From Chloroflexota bacterium (GTDB lineage Bacteria; Chloroflexota; Anaerolineae; Anaerolineales; UBA11858), in assembly GCA_018648225.1 (NCBI GenBank), contig JABGRQ010000030.1:1-34172 (forward strand): a stretch of 34,172 nt of DNA, written 5' to 3'. Position numbers and translations under genes: made by a program. The notes below the pieces were generated by a model that saw only the letters and a program-made list of their open reading frames with translations, was not told the origin of the DNA and made no database searches. Positions 34,167 through 34,172 of the stretch are shown here, in pieces (positions within the stretch are counted from its first letter, which is position 1; each line of letters starts with the position of its first letter).

Positions 34167-34172
34167 ATGGCA
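34167..34172 (+). CDS. Possible start of the next gene, cut by the window edge
   Basis: An ATG-GCA follows the JAMM stop codon by one base, with a GGGGGTGAA stretch about 8 nt upstream that could serve as ribosome binding site. Only two codons are visible. By context a sulfur carrier protein (CysO/ThiS-like) or its adenylyltransferase (MoeB-like) would be expected, but nothing in the visible bases shows it. Confidence 0.25.

Overview
The window reads as a gene-dense piece of bacterial chromosome of moderate G+C content: 26 protein-coding genes, plus the first two codons of a possible 27th at the right edge. I see no rRNA, tRNA, phage genes or transposase. Many intergenic gaps hold short palindromic or tandem repeats. 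Lipoproteins with Thr/Pro-rich spacers, a general L-amino-acid (Aap-type) ABC importer, a fused formiminotransferase-cyclodeaminase, a eukaryote-like alanine aminotransferase and a cysteine synthase/JAMM pair together suggest an Anaerolineae-like Chloroflexota. That placement is an inference from gene content, not from a marker gene.

Left part (1-10.4 kb). A minus-strand aapJ-aapQ-aapM-aapP operon (220-4621) runs from a recognisable promoter to a bidirectional hairpin terminator. Divergent from it is a saccharopine-dehydrogenase-family gene. Then come minus-strand genes for a DUF1028 Ntn-hydrolase-like protein, dCTP deaminase, an M23 peptidase lipoprotein and formiminotransferase-cyclodeaminase. 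The last two overlap by 4 nt (ATGA).

Middle (10.6-18.9 kb). Plus-strand genes encode a penicillin-acylase-family Ntn hydrolase, a SerB-like phosphatase, a long SerA-like dehydrogenase with ACT domain, and UvrB. The uvrB promoter carries a textbook Gram-positive-type LexA (SOS) box. A convergent gene of unknown function ends within the last codon of uvrB.

Right part (19-34 kb). An alpha/beta hydrolase is followed by minus-strand genes for alanine racemase, a second M23 lipoprotein fused to a beta-propeller, and alanine aminotransferase. Next on the plus strand are an A+T-rich secreted protein, an OmpR-type response regulator with its histidine kinase, a short SerA with an intact active site, an M32 carboxypeptidase, a stand-alone receiver with a lipoprotein gene, and a cysteine synthase followed by a JAMM peptidase.

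The themes that connect genes are amino-acid metabolism (uptake, serine, cysteine, alanine) and cell-wall turnover (two M23 proteins, alanine racemase). The most interesting points are a heptamer tandem repeat that has entered coding sequences, the long SerA that has lost its catalytic Arg while a short copy keeps it, a long structured leader in front of the cysteine synthase gene, and the LexA box at uvrB.
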